A stretch of DNA of 64,000 nt. Origin: PALSA-610 sp038239145 (GTDB lineage Bacteria > Actinomycetota > Acidimicrobiia > IMCC26256 > PALSA-610). Of the stretch, positions 43,190-52,296 are shown one piece after another. Position 1 is the first letter of the stretch; each line of letters starts with the position of its first letter. The stretch spans positions 21,485-85,484 of the forward strand of contig JBBSFB010000012.1 in assembly GCA_038239145.1 (NCBI GenBank), written 5' to 3'. The notes beneath the pieces are model-generated. The model was not told the DNA's origin and searched no databases. It saw only the letters and a program-made list of their open reading frames with translations. A program made the translations under genes and the position numbers.

Positions 43190-44595
43190 ATCCACCGGAA
43201 TCGGTGCCCCGCCCGTTCGATGTCAAGGCGCTGCTGAAGGAACGCGAACAGGAGGCCTTCGCGCTGCACGAGCGCTACATGAACCCGCAGATGCCGCGCA
43301 TCCTCCGCACCCTCGGCTTCGATGCCGACTACGTGCACGCCGAGGGCGCGTACCTGTTCGACCGCGACGGCCGCCGCTATCTCGACTTCCTCTCGGGCTT
43401 CGGGGTATTCGCGCTCGGGCGAGGTCATCCTGCGATCGAACAGGCGCTGCGCGACGCGATGGAGTTGTCGCTGCCGAACCTCGTGCAGATGGAGTGCGCA
43501 CCACTCTCGGGCTTGCTCGCGGAGGCCCTCGTCGCCCGTATGCCGAACAACGGCTACCGCTGTTTCTTCACGAACAGCGGAGCGGAGTCGGTCGAGACGA
43601 TCATGAAGTACGCGCGGTGCGCCACCGGCCGGCAACGGATACTGTTCGCCGACCACGCGTTCCACGGGCTCACGATCGGTGCGCTGTCGCTGAACGGTGC
43701 GCACGAGTTCCGCGACCGCTTCGGCACTCTCCTCCCCGGTTGTCAGAGCGTTCCGTTCGGAGATCTCGACGCGCTCGACCGGGAGCTCCGGGCCGGCGAC
43801 GTCGCCGCGTACGTGGTCGAACCCATTCAGGGAAAAGGTGTGTTCGTCGCCCCCGAGGGCTACCTCCGGGCTGCGTCCGACCTGTGTCACCGCCACGGCG
43901 CGCTGCTCGCGATCGACGAGGTCCAGACCGGTCTCGGGCGGACGGGCACGTTCTTTGCGTTCGAGCAGTCGAACGTCGCGCCGGATCTCGTGAGCGTCGC
44001 CAAGGCGCTCTCGGGTGGATACGTCCCGGTCGGCGCCGTGATCGCGACGAGCGACGTCGTCGAACGCGTCTTCGACAAGATGGACCGGGCCGTCGTGCAC
44101 AGCTCGACGTTCGGCCAGAACGTGCTCGCCATGACCGCGGGCCTGGCGACGCTGCACACCATCGATGCGGAATCGATCGTCGAGCACGCGTCGACGATCG
44201 GCGCGGCCTTGATGTCCGGCATCGAACGGGTCGGGAAGAACCACGAGCTCGTCAAAGAAGTACGCGGCCGGGGCCTGATGATCGGCATCGAGTTCAGCCG
44301 GCCCCGCTCGCTCCGGCTCCGCGCCCAATGGACATTGCTCGAGTCGATGCGCACCGGTCTGTTCACTCAGATGGTCGTCGTGCCGCTGTACCGCGACCAC
44401 GGGATCCTCACCCAGGTCGCCGGCGATCATCAGAACGTGTTGAAGATCCTGCCGCCCCTCATCACGACCGAAGCGCAGGCCGGCGCGTTCTGCACGGCGC
44501 TCGACGACGTGCTGGGCGAGCTCGAGCGATCGATGGGTTTGTTCCGCGGCGTCGGCAGCTCGCTCGCGCTCCCGGCGCTCCGCGCCCGCCGCTAA
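43186..44595 (+). CDS. Class III aminotransferase, similar to HpnO
   Basis: A 469-residue fold-type I PLP enzyme. FDRDGRRYLDFLSGFGVFAL, CFFTNSGAESVETIMKYARC (PLP phosphate contacts), FADHAFHGLTIGALSLNGAH, LLAIDEVQTGLGRTGTFFAF (PLP-pyridine Asp), VSVAKALSGGYVPVGAVIAT (PLP Lys) and VKEVRGRGLMIGIEF. An extra ~30-residue N-terminal region (ALLKEREQEAFALHERYMNP) resembles HpnO, which converts ribosylhopane to aminobacteriohopanetriol. The coupled HpnA-like gene upstream supports a hopanoid or related lipid-tailoring role, but no squalene-hopene cyclase or HpnG/HpnH is in the window. Another amine acceptor such as putrescine or glutamate semialdehyde cannot be excluded. Confidence 0.85.
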   Translation: MNPPESVPRPFDVKALLKEREQEAFALHERYMNPQMPRILRTLGFDADYVHAEGAYLFDRDGRRYLDFLSGFGVFALGRGHPAIEQALRDAMELSLPNLVQMECAPLSGLLAEALVARMPNNGYRCFFTNSGAESVETIMKYARCATGRQRILFADHAFHGLTIGALSLNGAHEFRDRFGTLLPGCQSVPFGDLDALDRELRAGDVAAYVVEPIQGKGVFVAPEGYLRAASDLCHRHGALLAIDEVQTGLGRTGTFFAFEQSNVAPDLVSVAKALSGGYVPVGAVIATSDVVERVFDKMDRAVVHSSTFGQNVLAMTAGLATLHTIDAESIVEHASTIGAALMSGIERVGKNHELVKEVRGRGLMIGIEFSRPRSLRLRAQWTLLESMRTGLFTQMVVVPLYRDHGILTQVAGDHQNVLKILPPLITTEAQAGAFCTALDDVLGELERSMGLFRGVGSSLALPALRARR

Positions 44596-44650
44596 TTCCC
44601 CGAACGGCAATCCCCCGGATCGCAATCCCCCCCCCGAAAGAAGGACTCCG

Positions 44651-45049
44651 ATGGCGCTCGACGAGAACGTGATCCGGCTCGCGAAGGGGCCGAACTACGC
44701 AACGGTCGTCACCCTCATGCCCGACGGGCAGCCCCAGGCCCTCCCCACATGGGTCGACACCGACGGCGAGCACGTGCTCGTCAACACCGAGCCTGTGCGG
44801 CAACGCGCCAAGAACGTCAAGCGTGATCCTCGTATCACCGTGCTCATCTACAGCGCGGAGAATCCCTGGGACTGGGCCGAGGTACGCGGTCACGTCGTCG
44901 AGGTCGTCGGCGGACAGATCGCGCGCGATCACATCGACGCGCTGGCCCGGAAGTATCAGGGGACCGACTACAAGAACCCCATCGGCAAGGATGGCCGCAT
45001 CATCCTCCGGGTCGCGCCCGACAAGGTCAATACGCCCAGGCCTCGCTGA
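44651..45049 (+). CDS. PPOX-class F420-dependent oxidoreductase
   Basis: A 132-residue split-barrel flavin/deazaflavin protein. YATVVTLMPDGQPQALPTWV, DTDGEHVLVNTE, RQRAKNVKRDPRITVLIY, WAEVRGHVVEV and IILRVAPDKVNTPR are the family pattern (F420-binding members keep the R-x-K-x-x-N-x-x-R-D-P segment). Such proteins reduce small molecules with F420H2; biliverdin reductase and quinone reductases belong here. AAAGAAGGACTCCG before the ATG holds the ribosome site. It follows the HpnO-like gene by 55 bp and could be in the same transcript. The substrate is unknown. Confidence 0.9.
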   Translation: MALDENVIRLAKGPNYATVVTLMPDGQPQALPTWVDTDGEHVLVNTEPVRQRAKNVKRDPRITVLIYSAENPWDWAEVRGHVVEVVGGQIARDHIDALARKYQGTDYKNPIGKDGRIILRVAPDKVNTPRPR

Positions 45050-45112
45050 CACCTCTGCTCGCTTCTCCCCTTCGACGCTCCGTAGTCTCGGTTCGACTAT
45101 GCAGGTCGGACC

Positions 45113-45919
45113 ATGACGACCCGGCGCCGGGACCCGGCGCGGGAACGGGTTCCGGTCATCGTCATCGCGGGTGCGGTGCTGGCTGCGGCGATCTTCGTGG
45201 TTCCCCTCGCGGGCCTGTTGTGGCGCGCCCCGTGGACCTCGGCGTGGTCGGTCGTGTCGAGCGGTGAGTCTCGCACCGCGCTCCGGCTCTCCATCGAGAC
45301 GTCGATCGCGGCGACCGCCATCGCGGTCGTGCTCGGCGTCCCGCTCGCGTGGGTACAGGCCCGCGTCGCGTACCGAGGCCGGGGTGTCGTCCGCGCGCTC
45401 ACGCTGCTGCCCATGGTGTTGCCGCCCGTCGTCGGTGGCATCGCTCTGTTGCTCGCGCTGGGAAAGAAGGGTCTCGTCGGCCAGTACCTCGACCATGTCG
45501 GCGTGCATCTCCCCTTCCACGTGAGCGGCGCGATCCTCGCCGAGACGTTCGTCGCGATGCCGTTCCTCGTACTCACGGTCGAGGGCGCGTTCCGGACTGC
45601 CGACCGCCGGTTCGAAGAAGCCGCCCGGACCCTCGGCGCGTCACGGTTCGAAGTGTTTCGCCGGGTGACCCTGCCCATGATCCGGCCGTCGTTGATCGCG
45701 GGCGCGGTGCTGTGCTGGGCCCGTGCCCTCGGCGAATTCGGAGCGACGATCACCTTCGCCGGCAACCTGCAGGGCCACACCCAGACGCTGCCGCTGTTCG
45801 TCTACGTCAAGCTCGAAGAGGGAACGATCGAACCGGCGATCGTGCTGAGCCTGCTGCTCCTCGCGATCTCGCTCGCGGTCCTGATCAGCCTCCGCGACCG
45901 CTGGCTCTCTGCATTATGA
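45113..45919 (+). CDS. modB: Molybdate-type ABC transporter permease
   Basis: A 268-residue permease with about six membrane helices, beginning IVIAGAVLAAAIFVVPLAGL, and the cytoplasmic coupling motif EEAARTLGASRFEVFRRVTL. ARALGEFGATITFAGN is the ModB signature before the last helices, and LPPVVGGIALLLALGKKGLV is the ModB-type third helix region. It should form a channel with ModC for molybdate or tungstate uptake. Its stop overlaps the start of the ATPase gene (ATGA). There is no binding-protein gene (modA) directly upstream: the previous gene is the F420 oxidoreductase, 63 bp away. That missing partner is the only odd point. Confidence 0.92.
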   Translation: MTTRRRDPARERVPVIVIAGAVLAAAIFVVPLAGLLWRAPWTSAWSVVSSGESRTALRLSIETSIAATAIAVVLGVPLAWVQARVAYRGRGVVRALTLLPMVLPPVVGGIALLLALGKKGLVGQYLDHVGVHLPFHVSGAILAETFVAMPFLVLTVEGAFRTADRRFEEAARTLGASRFEVFRRVTLPMIRPSLIAGAVLCWARALGEFGATITFAGNLQGHTQTLPLFVYVKLEEGTIEPAIVLSLLLLAISLAVLISLRDRWLSAL

Positions 45920-46971
45920 GCGTCGACGCCCGGGTCGAGGTCACGCTCGGTTCCTTCTCGCTCTCCGCCGACGTACACGTCGACGACGGCGAACTGCTCG
46001 CGATCCTGGGCCCGAACGGCTCGGGCAAGACCACACTGCTGCGTGTACTCGCCGGACTGTTGCCGCTCGACGGAGGTCACGTGTGCATCGACGACACGAT
46101 CGTCGACGACCCCGCGACCGATCGATTCGTACCCCCCGAGCATCGCTCCGTGGGGTTCGTGTTCCAGGACTACCTCCTCTTCGGTCACCTGAGCGCACTC
46201 GACAACATCGCGTTCGGCCCGCGCGCGCACGGCGCACGACGCGCAGCCGCCCGATCGCGCGCGCGCTCGTTGCTCGTGGAGGTGGGGCTCGACGCGAAGG
46301 CCACGGCCAAGCCCCGCGAGCTCTCCAGCGGACAGGCGCAACGGGTCGCCCTGGCCCGCGCGATCGCGACCGAGCCCAAGCTCCTCCTGCTCGACGAGCC
46401 CCTCGCCGCGCTCGACGTGCAGACCCGATCCGAAACGCGCCGTCAGTTGCGCACGATCCTTTCGCGGTTCCCGGGGGCACGGATCCTCGTCACGCACGAT
46501 CCCGTCGACGCGCTCGTACTCGCCGATCGCATCCTCGTGCTCGAAGGGGGCGCAGTCGTGCAGACGGGAACGCCCGACGAGATCACGAGCAGGCCGCGCT
46601 CCGAGTACGTCGCCGAGCTCGTCGGCGTCAACCTCTTCCGTGGAACCGCCGACGGCGACCACATCCAAGTGGGACCGGCCGTCGTCACCACCGCGAGCTC
46701 GCACACCGGCGCGGTGATGCTGATCGTCCCGCCGAACGCGGTCGTCCTCCACCTCGAGGAACCACGCGGGAGCGCGCGCAACGCCTGGCGGGGAACGATC
46801 GCGGGCATCGAACACCTCGGTACGCGCGAGCGCGTGCGGGTCAGGGTCGTCGGCGCGGTCACGATCGTCGCCGAGGTCACGCCCGCAGCTGTTCGCGAAC
46901 TCGCGCTCACCGAGGGTACCGAGGTCTGGGCCGCCGTGAAAGCGACCGAGGTCGAGGTCTTTCCCGCGTGA
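45916..46971 (+). CDS. modC: Molybdate-type ABC transporter ATP-binding protein
   Basis: A 351-residue ATPase. Walker A is LGPNGSGKTTLLRV, Q-loop VGFVFQDYLLFGHL, signature ELSSGQAQRVALARAI, Walker B KLLLLDEPLAALDVQTR, switch ILVTHDPVDALVLAD. After ~230 residues comes a regulatory TOBE-like region (NAWRGTIAGIEHLGTRERVR; VTPAAVRELALTEGTEVWAA; KATEVEVFPA), the molybdate-sensing end typical of ModC. The signature reads S-S-G-Q rather than the common L-S-G-G-Q, which still occurs in ModC proteins. It pairs with the permease gene through an ATGA overlap. It ends 10 bp before the convergent GGDEF-EAL gene. Confidence 0.93.
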   Translation: MSVDARVEVTLGSFSLSADVHVDDGELLAILGPNGSGKTTLLRVLAGLLPLDGGHVCIDDTIVDDPATDRFVPPEHRSVGFVFQDYLLFGHLSALDNIAFGPRAHGARRAAARSRARSLLVEVGLDAKATAKPRELSSGQAQRVALARAIATEPKLLLLDEPLAALDVQTRSETRRQLRTILSRFPGARILVTHDPVDALVLADRILVLEGGAVVQTGTPDEITSRPRSEYVAELVGVNLFRGTADGDHIQVGPAVVTTASSHTGAVMLIVPPNAVVLHLEEPRGSARNAWRGTIAGIEHLGTRERVRVRVVGAVTIVAEVTPAAVRELALTEGTEVWAAVKATEVEVFPA

Positions 46972-46980
46972 GCGGCGAGC

Positions 46981-49689
46981 TCAGTTCGACGAAACGGCGT
47001 CGGGCGTGATCGGGCCCTTGACCTCGAGCAACGTGTCGATCTCGGCCGCGCCGACCGGATGGCTGTAGAGGAAGCCCTGGGCGAAGCCGTAGTCGAGACC
47101 GATGAGGTCGGCTGCCTCTTCTGCGGTCTCCACACCCTCGGCGATGCTCGTGTAGCCCATGACCGACGAGATGGCGGCCATGCTCTTCACGACCGCGCGC
47201 ATTCCGTCCTCGTTCAGGCGGGAGACGAAGCTGCGGTCGATCTTCACGACGTTCACCGGGAATCGCGTGAGGTACTCGAGCGACGAGTAGCCGGTTCCGA
47301 AGTCGTCGATCGCGATGCCGATGCCGAGGGGCGCCACATTGTCGACGAGGTTCTGGCCCGCGCTCTCGTCGATCAACGCTGATTCCGTGAGCTCCAGCAT
47401 CAGCTGTTTCGGATCGAGCCCGGAGTCGGCGAGCGCGGCCGCGATCTCGGCCGCGAATCCCGGCTCGCGGAGCTGGCGGGCCGACACGTTCACGCTCACG
47501 TACAGGTCGCGGTCGCCCTTGTTCCACAACGCCGCCTGCGCGCACGCCTGCTGCAGCACCCAGCGACCGATGAGCGTGATGAGCGCACTCTCCTCGGCGA
47601 TCGGGATGAACTCCGACGGCGACAACGTCCCGAGCTTCGGGTGCTCCCAGCGTACGAGCGCCTCGACGCCAACGATCTCACTCGAGTCGAGAGAGATGAT
47701 CGGCTGGAACAACACCCGGAGCTCATCGTTCTCGATTGCCGACTCGAGCTGCGAACGCAGGCGGAGCCGCGAGTACGCCTCCCACCCCATCGAGGTGTCG
47801 AACAGTGCGATCCGGTTCTTGCCCTGTTCCTTGGCCCGGTACAGCGCGATGTCGGCGTCGCGCATCAGGTTGGTGTGCGCGTGGCCTTGCTCGGCGATCG
47901 CGATCCCGACGCTCGCGGGCACCGTCACCGAGAGCTCGTCGATCTCGACCGGCAGTTGCAGCACCTCGAGCAGGCGCTGCGCGATCGTCATCACCTCGGC
48001 GACGTCGGCGACGCCGTCGAGCAACACTGCGAACTCGTCGCCGCCGAGGCGGGCGATCGTGTCGCTGGGACGCAGGCACTCGCTCAGGCGGCCGGACACC
48101 GCGCACAGCAGCGTGTCACCGGCCGCGTGCCCGAGACCGTCGTTGACCGCTTTGAAGTCGTCGAGGTCGATGAACATGACCGCGATCGCGCTACCGGTGC
48201 GCCGGCTGCGAAGCCGGGCCTGGTCGAGCCGGTCCAAGAAGAGCGACCGGTTCGCGAGCTGGGTGAGGTCGTCGTGGAACACGCGCTGCTCGAGCTCGCG
48301 CGCGAGCTCGCGCTTGATCGTGACGTCGCGCATCGTGACGACCAGACCGGCGACGTCGTTATCACCGAGCATGTTCACGATGCTCATCTCGAACTCGCGA
48401 GGATCGCCGTTCGCACCGGCGAACACGCCCGCGAGCTCCTCGTGGGCACCGAGCGGGAGCGTCACCGCACCCTTGAGCTGGCGGGCGACCCGATCCGACT
48501 CCTGCGCACCGAGCGAATCCTCGAGCCGCCGGCCGACGAGATCGTCGGCGGCGAGGCCGAGCAACGCACCCGCGCGCGGGCTCGCGTACGAGATCGCGCC
48601 GGTGCGATCGACGACGAAGATGGCGTCGTTCAATCCTTGGACCAGGGCGCCGAGCCGGCGCAACCCCTGGCGCATCCCCGCGGCCCGAGCGCCGGTTGCG
48701 AGGTGCCAGAGGCGCATCGACACCAACACGAACACCGCGATCGCGCAGACGCCGGGAACGAGCGTGGTGAGGTCGCGGTGGCCCGACGACCACGCGTCCG
48801 CGAGGGGGGTGACCGAGCAGAGCGCGACCGCGGTCAGGATGCACAACACCCGGAGTCGGTTCGCGGGATCGACCTCGGCGGCATCGTCCTGCAGACCGAC
48901 CACAGACGCGGGCCGGCTCGCCGCCACTGCGATCGTCGACAGCGCGAAGAGGGTGCTGATCTGCAACACGCCCCGCCCGGCGTGGGTCGAGTGCGTCAGA
49001 CCCGCACCCGCGAGCAGATCGGCGACGGCGAGAGGAACGACGCCCGCGAACGCGAGTCGCGACGCGGCGTCGGGCCGGAACAACAGGCGCACCGCGACCG
49101 CGCAGAGGACGATGGCCAACAACGGCCTCGCCACGCCGAGCGCGCCGCCGGACACCTCGGCCGTTCGCGAAAGGTCCGACGGGAACGCGAGCATCGGCCA
49201 ACACGTCGCGAACAACGCACAACCGACGATGGCCCCGTCGAGCACCGACGCGCGTTCAGTGTCGGATCTCCGGTTTCGCACGATCGCACCGAAGCTCACG
49301 ACGAAAACGGCATAGGCGCCGACGCGAAGCGCGTCGGCCGCGTGGAGGAACGCCACGTTGGCGGAGGCGACGAACAGCGTGCGTGCGGTCTCGCCGGCGA
49401 CGACGACTCCGGTTCCGGCCGCGATCCCGAACCACGGTCGCGACGGCCGGTGCCGGGTCACACCCCGCACGACGAACGTCCAAAGAAGCGCGAGTGTCCC
49501 GATGTAGAGCGCGCGCCGCAGCGACCCGCTCACGGGCACCACGGCCACGACGACCGGTGCGGTCACCGTCGCGAGCACCAGCCGCGCGATCTCTATTCGG
49601 CCGCGCCCGTCCCGCGCCGGTCCGGGAACCAAGTCGTCCGCCGGCCGCGCCGGCACACGGCCGGCCGAGGGCTTCGCGATCGGGAGCAT
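46981..49689 (-). CDS. Membrane-bound PAS-GGDEF-EAL protein (cyclic di-GMP turnover)
   Basis: A 902-residue protein. About nine hydrophobic helices (~35-330) form the N-terminal membrane sensor. A PAS domain follows (LNDAIFVVDRTGAISYASPR; VVTMRDVTIKRELARELEQR). The GGDEF domain (~470-630) has intact DTIARLGGDEFAVLLDG. The EAL domain (~650-890) has IVGVEALVRWEHPKLGTLSP, the LNVSARQL-like VSVNVSARQLREPGF, and IAIDDFGTGYSSLEYLTRFP. Both catalytic signatures look complete, so it could make and break cyclic di-GMP, with the balance set by the membrane/PAS sensor. The ATG at 49689 begins the cytoplasmic N-terminus. It is convergent with modC. No cyclic di-GMP receptor is evident nearby. Confidence 0.93.
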   Translation of the reverse strand: MLPIAKPSAGRVPARPADDLVPGPARDGRGRIEIARLVLATVTAPVVVAVVPVSGSLRRALYIGTLALLWTFVVRGVTRHRPSRPWFGIAAGTGVVVAGETARTLFVASANVAFLHAADALRVGAYAVFVVSFGAIVRNRRSDTERASVLDGAIVGCALFATCWPMLAFPSDLSRTAEVSGGALGVARPLLAIVLCAVAVRLLFRPDAASRLAFAGVVPLAVADLLAGAGLTHSTHAGRGVLQISTLFALSTIAVAASRPASVVGLQDDAAEVDPANRLRVLCILTAVALCSVTPLADAWSSGHRDLTTLVPGVCAIAVFVLVSMRLWHLATGARAAGMRQGLRRLGALVQGLNDAIFVVDRTGAISYASPRAGALLGLAADDLVGRRLEDSLGAQESDRVARQLKGAVTLPLGAHEELAGVFAGANGDPREFEMSIVNMLGDNDVAGLVVTMRDVTIKRELARELEQRVFHDDLTQLANRSLFLDRLDQARLRSRRTGSAIAVMFIDLDDFKAVNDGLGHAAGDTLLCAVSGRLSECLRPSDTIARLGGDEFAVLLDGVADVAEVMTIAQRLLEVLQLPVEIDELSVTVPASVGIAIAEQGHAHTNLMRDADIALYRAKEQGKNRIALFDTSMGWEAYSRLRLRSQLESAIENDELRVLFQPIISLDSSEIVGVEALVRWEHPKLGTLSPSEFIPIAEESALITLIGRWVLQQACAQAALWNKGDRDLYVSVNVSARQLREPGFAAEIAAALADSGLDPKQLMLELTESALIDESAGQNLVDNVAPLGIGIAIDDFGTGYSSLEYLTRFPVNVVKIDRSFVSRLNEDGMRAVVKSMAAISSVMGYTSIAEGVETAEEAADLIGLDYGFAQGFLYSHPVGAAEIDTLLEVKGPITPDAVSSN

Positions 49690-49803
49690 CTTGTGGGCTT
49701 CATCGTCGGCTTCCGGGACCGCCTTGAGCAGCCTCCAGACGGCGCGGCCGGACCGAGACCGAGGTCACAGACGCCAACACCGACAACGGAGCCGGTGGGA
49801 CCC

Positions 49804-50560
49804 TCACGAACCGCGAACGGCCATCCCGACGACGGGCGAGAATCCGAATCCGGCACCCGACGCGGAGGCCGCGATCGACCCGAAGTAGGCGTGTCACCGA
49901 AGCTGAAGATGCCGCCGTCACGCGCCACCATCCAGTATCCGCGGCCGCGCGCAGATGCGGTCATGCCGACGACCGGCTGGTTCAGCGAGATCGCGCCCAT
50001 CGAACCGAAGAAGTGCGCGTCGCCGAACCCGAAGATCCCGCCGTCCGTTGCGATCAACCAGTACCCGCCACCGTCGGGCGTAGCCGCGATGCCGACGATC
50101 GGCTTGGTAAGGGATCGTGGTCGCATCGAACCCCCAGGTCGAGCGGAGCCGGGATGCCGCTGGCTGACGCGGCGCCGAAGCCCACGGCCCGACCCGACGC
50201 CGTGGCGAACCAGTAGCCCGATGCCCGCGTGACGTGCCGCCCGCCGCTGGAGTCGAATCTTCGGGCACGGTCGTCGTAGCGGTGTCATCCGTCGACGAGG
50301 TGGTGTCACCGACGGGTCGGTGGTCGTGGTCGCGCCGGCGATCGTCGTCGTCGGACCCGACGAACCCACGCTCGTGCTCGTGGTGTCGAACACCGATCCC
50401 GTCGTCGAGTCCAGGGTCGTGACGGGGATCGTCGGCACCGTGGGCCCGGCGTCTGTCGTCGTGTCCGAGACGACGGTGAACGACGCCGGAAAACCGATCG
50501 GCCCGAAACCCCCCGGTCTGAGCCAGTCGACGCGTTACCCCGCCCGGCTGCGTCTCCCCG
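49804..50560 (-). pseudogene. Decayed surface protein with GYW..DGGIF.FGD repeats
   Basis: In three frames the minus strand encodes a linker (FTVVSDTTTDAGPTVPTIPV, then Thr-rich), a partial repeat (SGYWFATASGRAVGFGAASA), two good repeats in one frame (KPIVGIAATPDGGGYWLIAT, DGGIFGFGDAHFFGSMGAIS, LNQPVVGMTASARGRGYWMV, ARDGGIFSFGDT) and after a one-base shift a last one (YFGSIAASASGAGFGFSPVV, GMAVRGS, TGA at 49804-49806). Each ~48-residue repeat is a unit known from secreted actinobacterial proteins, especially Acidimicrobiia. At least three frame changes are needed to read it. It is a pseudogene or badly sequenced gene; low-complexity repeats are prone to both. Start and promoter are not identified. 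Confidence 0.65.
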
Positions 50561-50601
50561 GGAGTTTGCGACGGGTTGCGAGGGTGGTTCGGGGGGTCGG
50601 G

Positions 50602-52296
50602 TCAGACGGCGTCGAGGAGCGCGGGGTCGACGTCGAGCGGCTCGACCGCCTCGAGATCGTTGGCGGCACGCGCCTTGCTCGGAGCTGCGACCCGCGGGAT
50701 CAGGAACGAGGCCAGCGCGCCGAGCAACACCACCGTGGCCGCGAACACGAGCGCGGTCCGGGTCCCGCCCGCGACGCTGGTTCGCAACGCGTGCTGCAGG
50801 ATCGTCGTGTCGTGCGCGTTCGTTGACGTGGGGGGCTGATAGAACGCGCCCTGCGCGTGCACGCCGGCGAGCGCCTGCACCTTGAGCGCGGCCGGAAGTG
50901 CGGCCGCCCGGATACGCGTCACCGAGTGACTCAGAATCTGCGCGCTCAACAACGAGCCGATCATCGCGACGCCGAGGGCCGCCCCGACCTGGCGGACAGT
51001 GGTGTTCGCACCGCTCGCCACGCCCGAGCTCTCGGCCGGGATCTCCGACATCACAACGTTGGTGAGCTGCGCGCCCGCGAAGCCGATCCCGATCCCGTAG
51101 AACGCGAGGCCGGGGACGAGTCGTAACGCGGTGATGTCGAGTGAGACCGCGTGGTAGATGAGCAGCATCCCCACCGCGTACGAGAACAGTCCGAGCCGGA
51201 TGACGATCGTCACCCCGACCGCGCGGATCAAGCGACCGCCGACCTGGGCACCGAGGATGATGAACACGCCGGTCGGGAACTGCCACCAGCCGTTCTGTTC
51301 CGGCGTCAACAGTCGCGCGCCCTGCAGGAACACCGGCAGCACGAAGCTCAGCCCGAACTGCCCCATCGCGAGCACGAGCCCGGTGAGCAGCCCGTAGCGG
51401 TAGGTCTTGATCTTCAGGTGCGCGAACGGGAAGAGGGGATGTTCGTCGCGGCGCTCCTTGGCTCGTTCGACGAAGTAGAACCCGACGAGCACGGCGATCG
51501 ACACTGCGAGCACGATCGGCATGATCGACACCGACCTCGACACCGGCCACACGCCGTGCCCGACCAGCGAGAACTCCTTGAGCGGCTTCCACCAGCCGTA
51601 CGTACTGCCCTCGCTGAGCGCGAACACCAAGAGGAACATGCCCACGGCGATGAATGCGGCGCCCATCGCGTCGAGGGGCAGGCGCCGCTCCACGCGCACC
51701 CCCTTCTTCATGAAGAGCAGAGCGCCGACGATGGCCAGCGGAGCGATGATCACGTTGATGCGGAACGACCACCGCCACGAATAGTCGGAGGTGAGGAACC
51801 CGCCGACGACGGGGCCGAACGCGGCGGCGACCCCGGCGGTCGCGCCCCACCAGGCGAAAGCGCTCGCGCGCTCCCGGCCCTGGAAGGTGGTCGAGAGGAT
51901 CGCGAGCGTCGAAGGCAGCATCAGCGACGCTCCGATGCCCTCGATGACCGCCTCGCCGAGGATGAGCTCCGGCACCGACGTGGAGATCGACGCTACCAAC
52001 GAGCCGACGCCGAAGAGCGCAGCGCCGATGATGAAGATGCGCCGGTGCCCGTAGATGTCGCCGAGGCGACCGCCGATGACCAACAGGGTCGCGAAGGTCA
52101 GCGCGTAGCCGGTGATGACCCACAGGAGCGACGGGAGCGTCGTGTGGAAGTCGGCGCGGATCGTCGGGATCGCGACATTCAGGACGGTGTTGTCGAGCAC
52201 GACGATGAACGCGGCCAACAACACGACCATGAGCGCGACCCAGCGGCGAGGGTCGAGGTGCGGGGCCGCGGGTACCGCGGTTTGGGCGACGGTCAT
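50602..52296 (-). CDS. MFS transporter, DHA2 (EmrB/QacA) family
   Basis: A 564-residue drug:proton antiporter with 14 predicted membrane helices. The first is VALMVVLLAAFIVVLDNTVL; the N-terminal motif NTVLNVAIPTIRADF is the DHA2 signature (D1 motif). GGRLGDIYGHRRIFIIGAAL is the loop 2-3 motif A, and ATAGVAAAFGPVVGGFLT is motif C of antiporters. The C-terminal ~50 residues are cytoplasmic. Its ATG lies inside the stop of the upstream TetR gene (ATGA), so pump and repressor are co-transcribed and translationally coupled. A second DHA2 pump is divergent from the pair. Substrates are probably hydrophobic toxic compounds. Confidence 0.93.
   Translation of the reverse strand: MTVAQTAVPAAPHLDPRRWVALMVVLLAAFIVVLDNTVLNVAIPTIRADFHTTLPSLLWVITGYALTFATLLVIGGRLGDIYGHRRIFIIGAALFGVGSLVASISTSVPELILGEAVIEGIGASLMLPSTLAILSTTFQGRERASAFAWWGATAGVAAAFGPVVGGFLTSDYSWRWSFRINVIIAPLAIVGALLFMKKGVRVERRLPLDAMGAAFIAVGMFLLVFALSEGSTYGWWKPLKEFSLVGHGVWPVSRSVSIMPIVLAVSIAVLVGFYFVERAKERRDEHPLFPFAHLKIKTYRYGLLTGLVLAMGQFGLSFVLPVFLQGARLLTPEQNGWWQFPTGVFIILGAQVGGRLIRAVGVTIVIRLGLFSYAVGMLLIYHAVSLDITALRLVPGLAFYGIGIGFAGAQLTNVVMSEIPAESSGVASGANTTVRQVGAALGVAMIGSLLSAQILSHSVTRIRAAALPAALKVQALAGVHAQGAFYQPPTSTNAHDTTILQHALRTSVAGGTRTALVFAATVVLLGALASFLIPRVAAPSKARAANDLEAVEPLDVDPALLDAV

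Noticed and set aside
44596..44650. C-rich near-repeat (GGCAATCCCCC and CGCAATCCCCC) between the HpnO-like and F420 genes
   Set aside because: Only two imperfect short copies, no palindrome, and a normal ribosome site directly after it. Too weak to call a regulatory element.
47641..50232. 863-codon plus-strand open frame opposite the GGDEF-EAL gene
   Set aside because: Antisense shadow; the GGDEF, EAL and PAS signatures are all on the minus strand.
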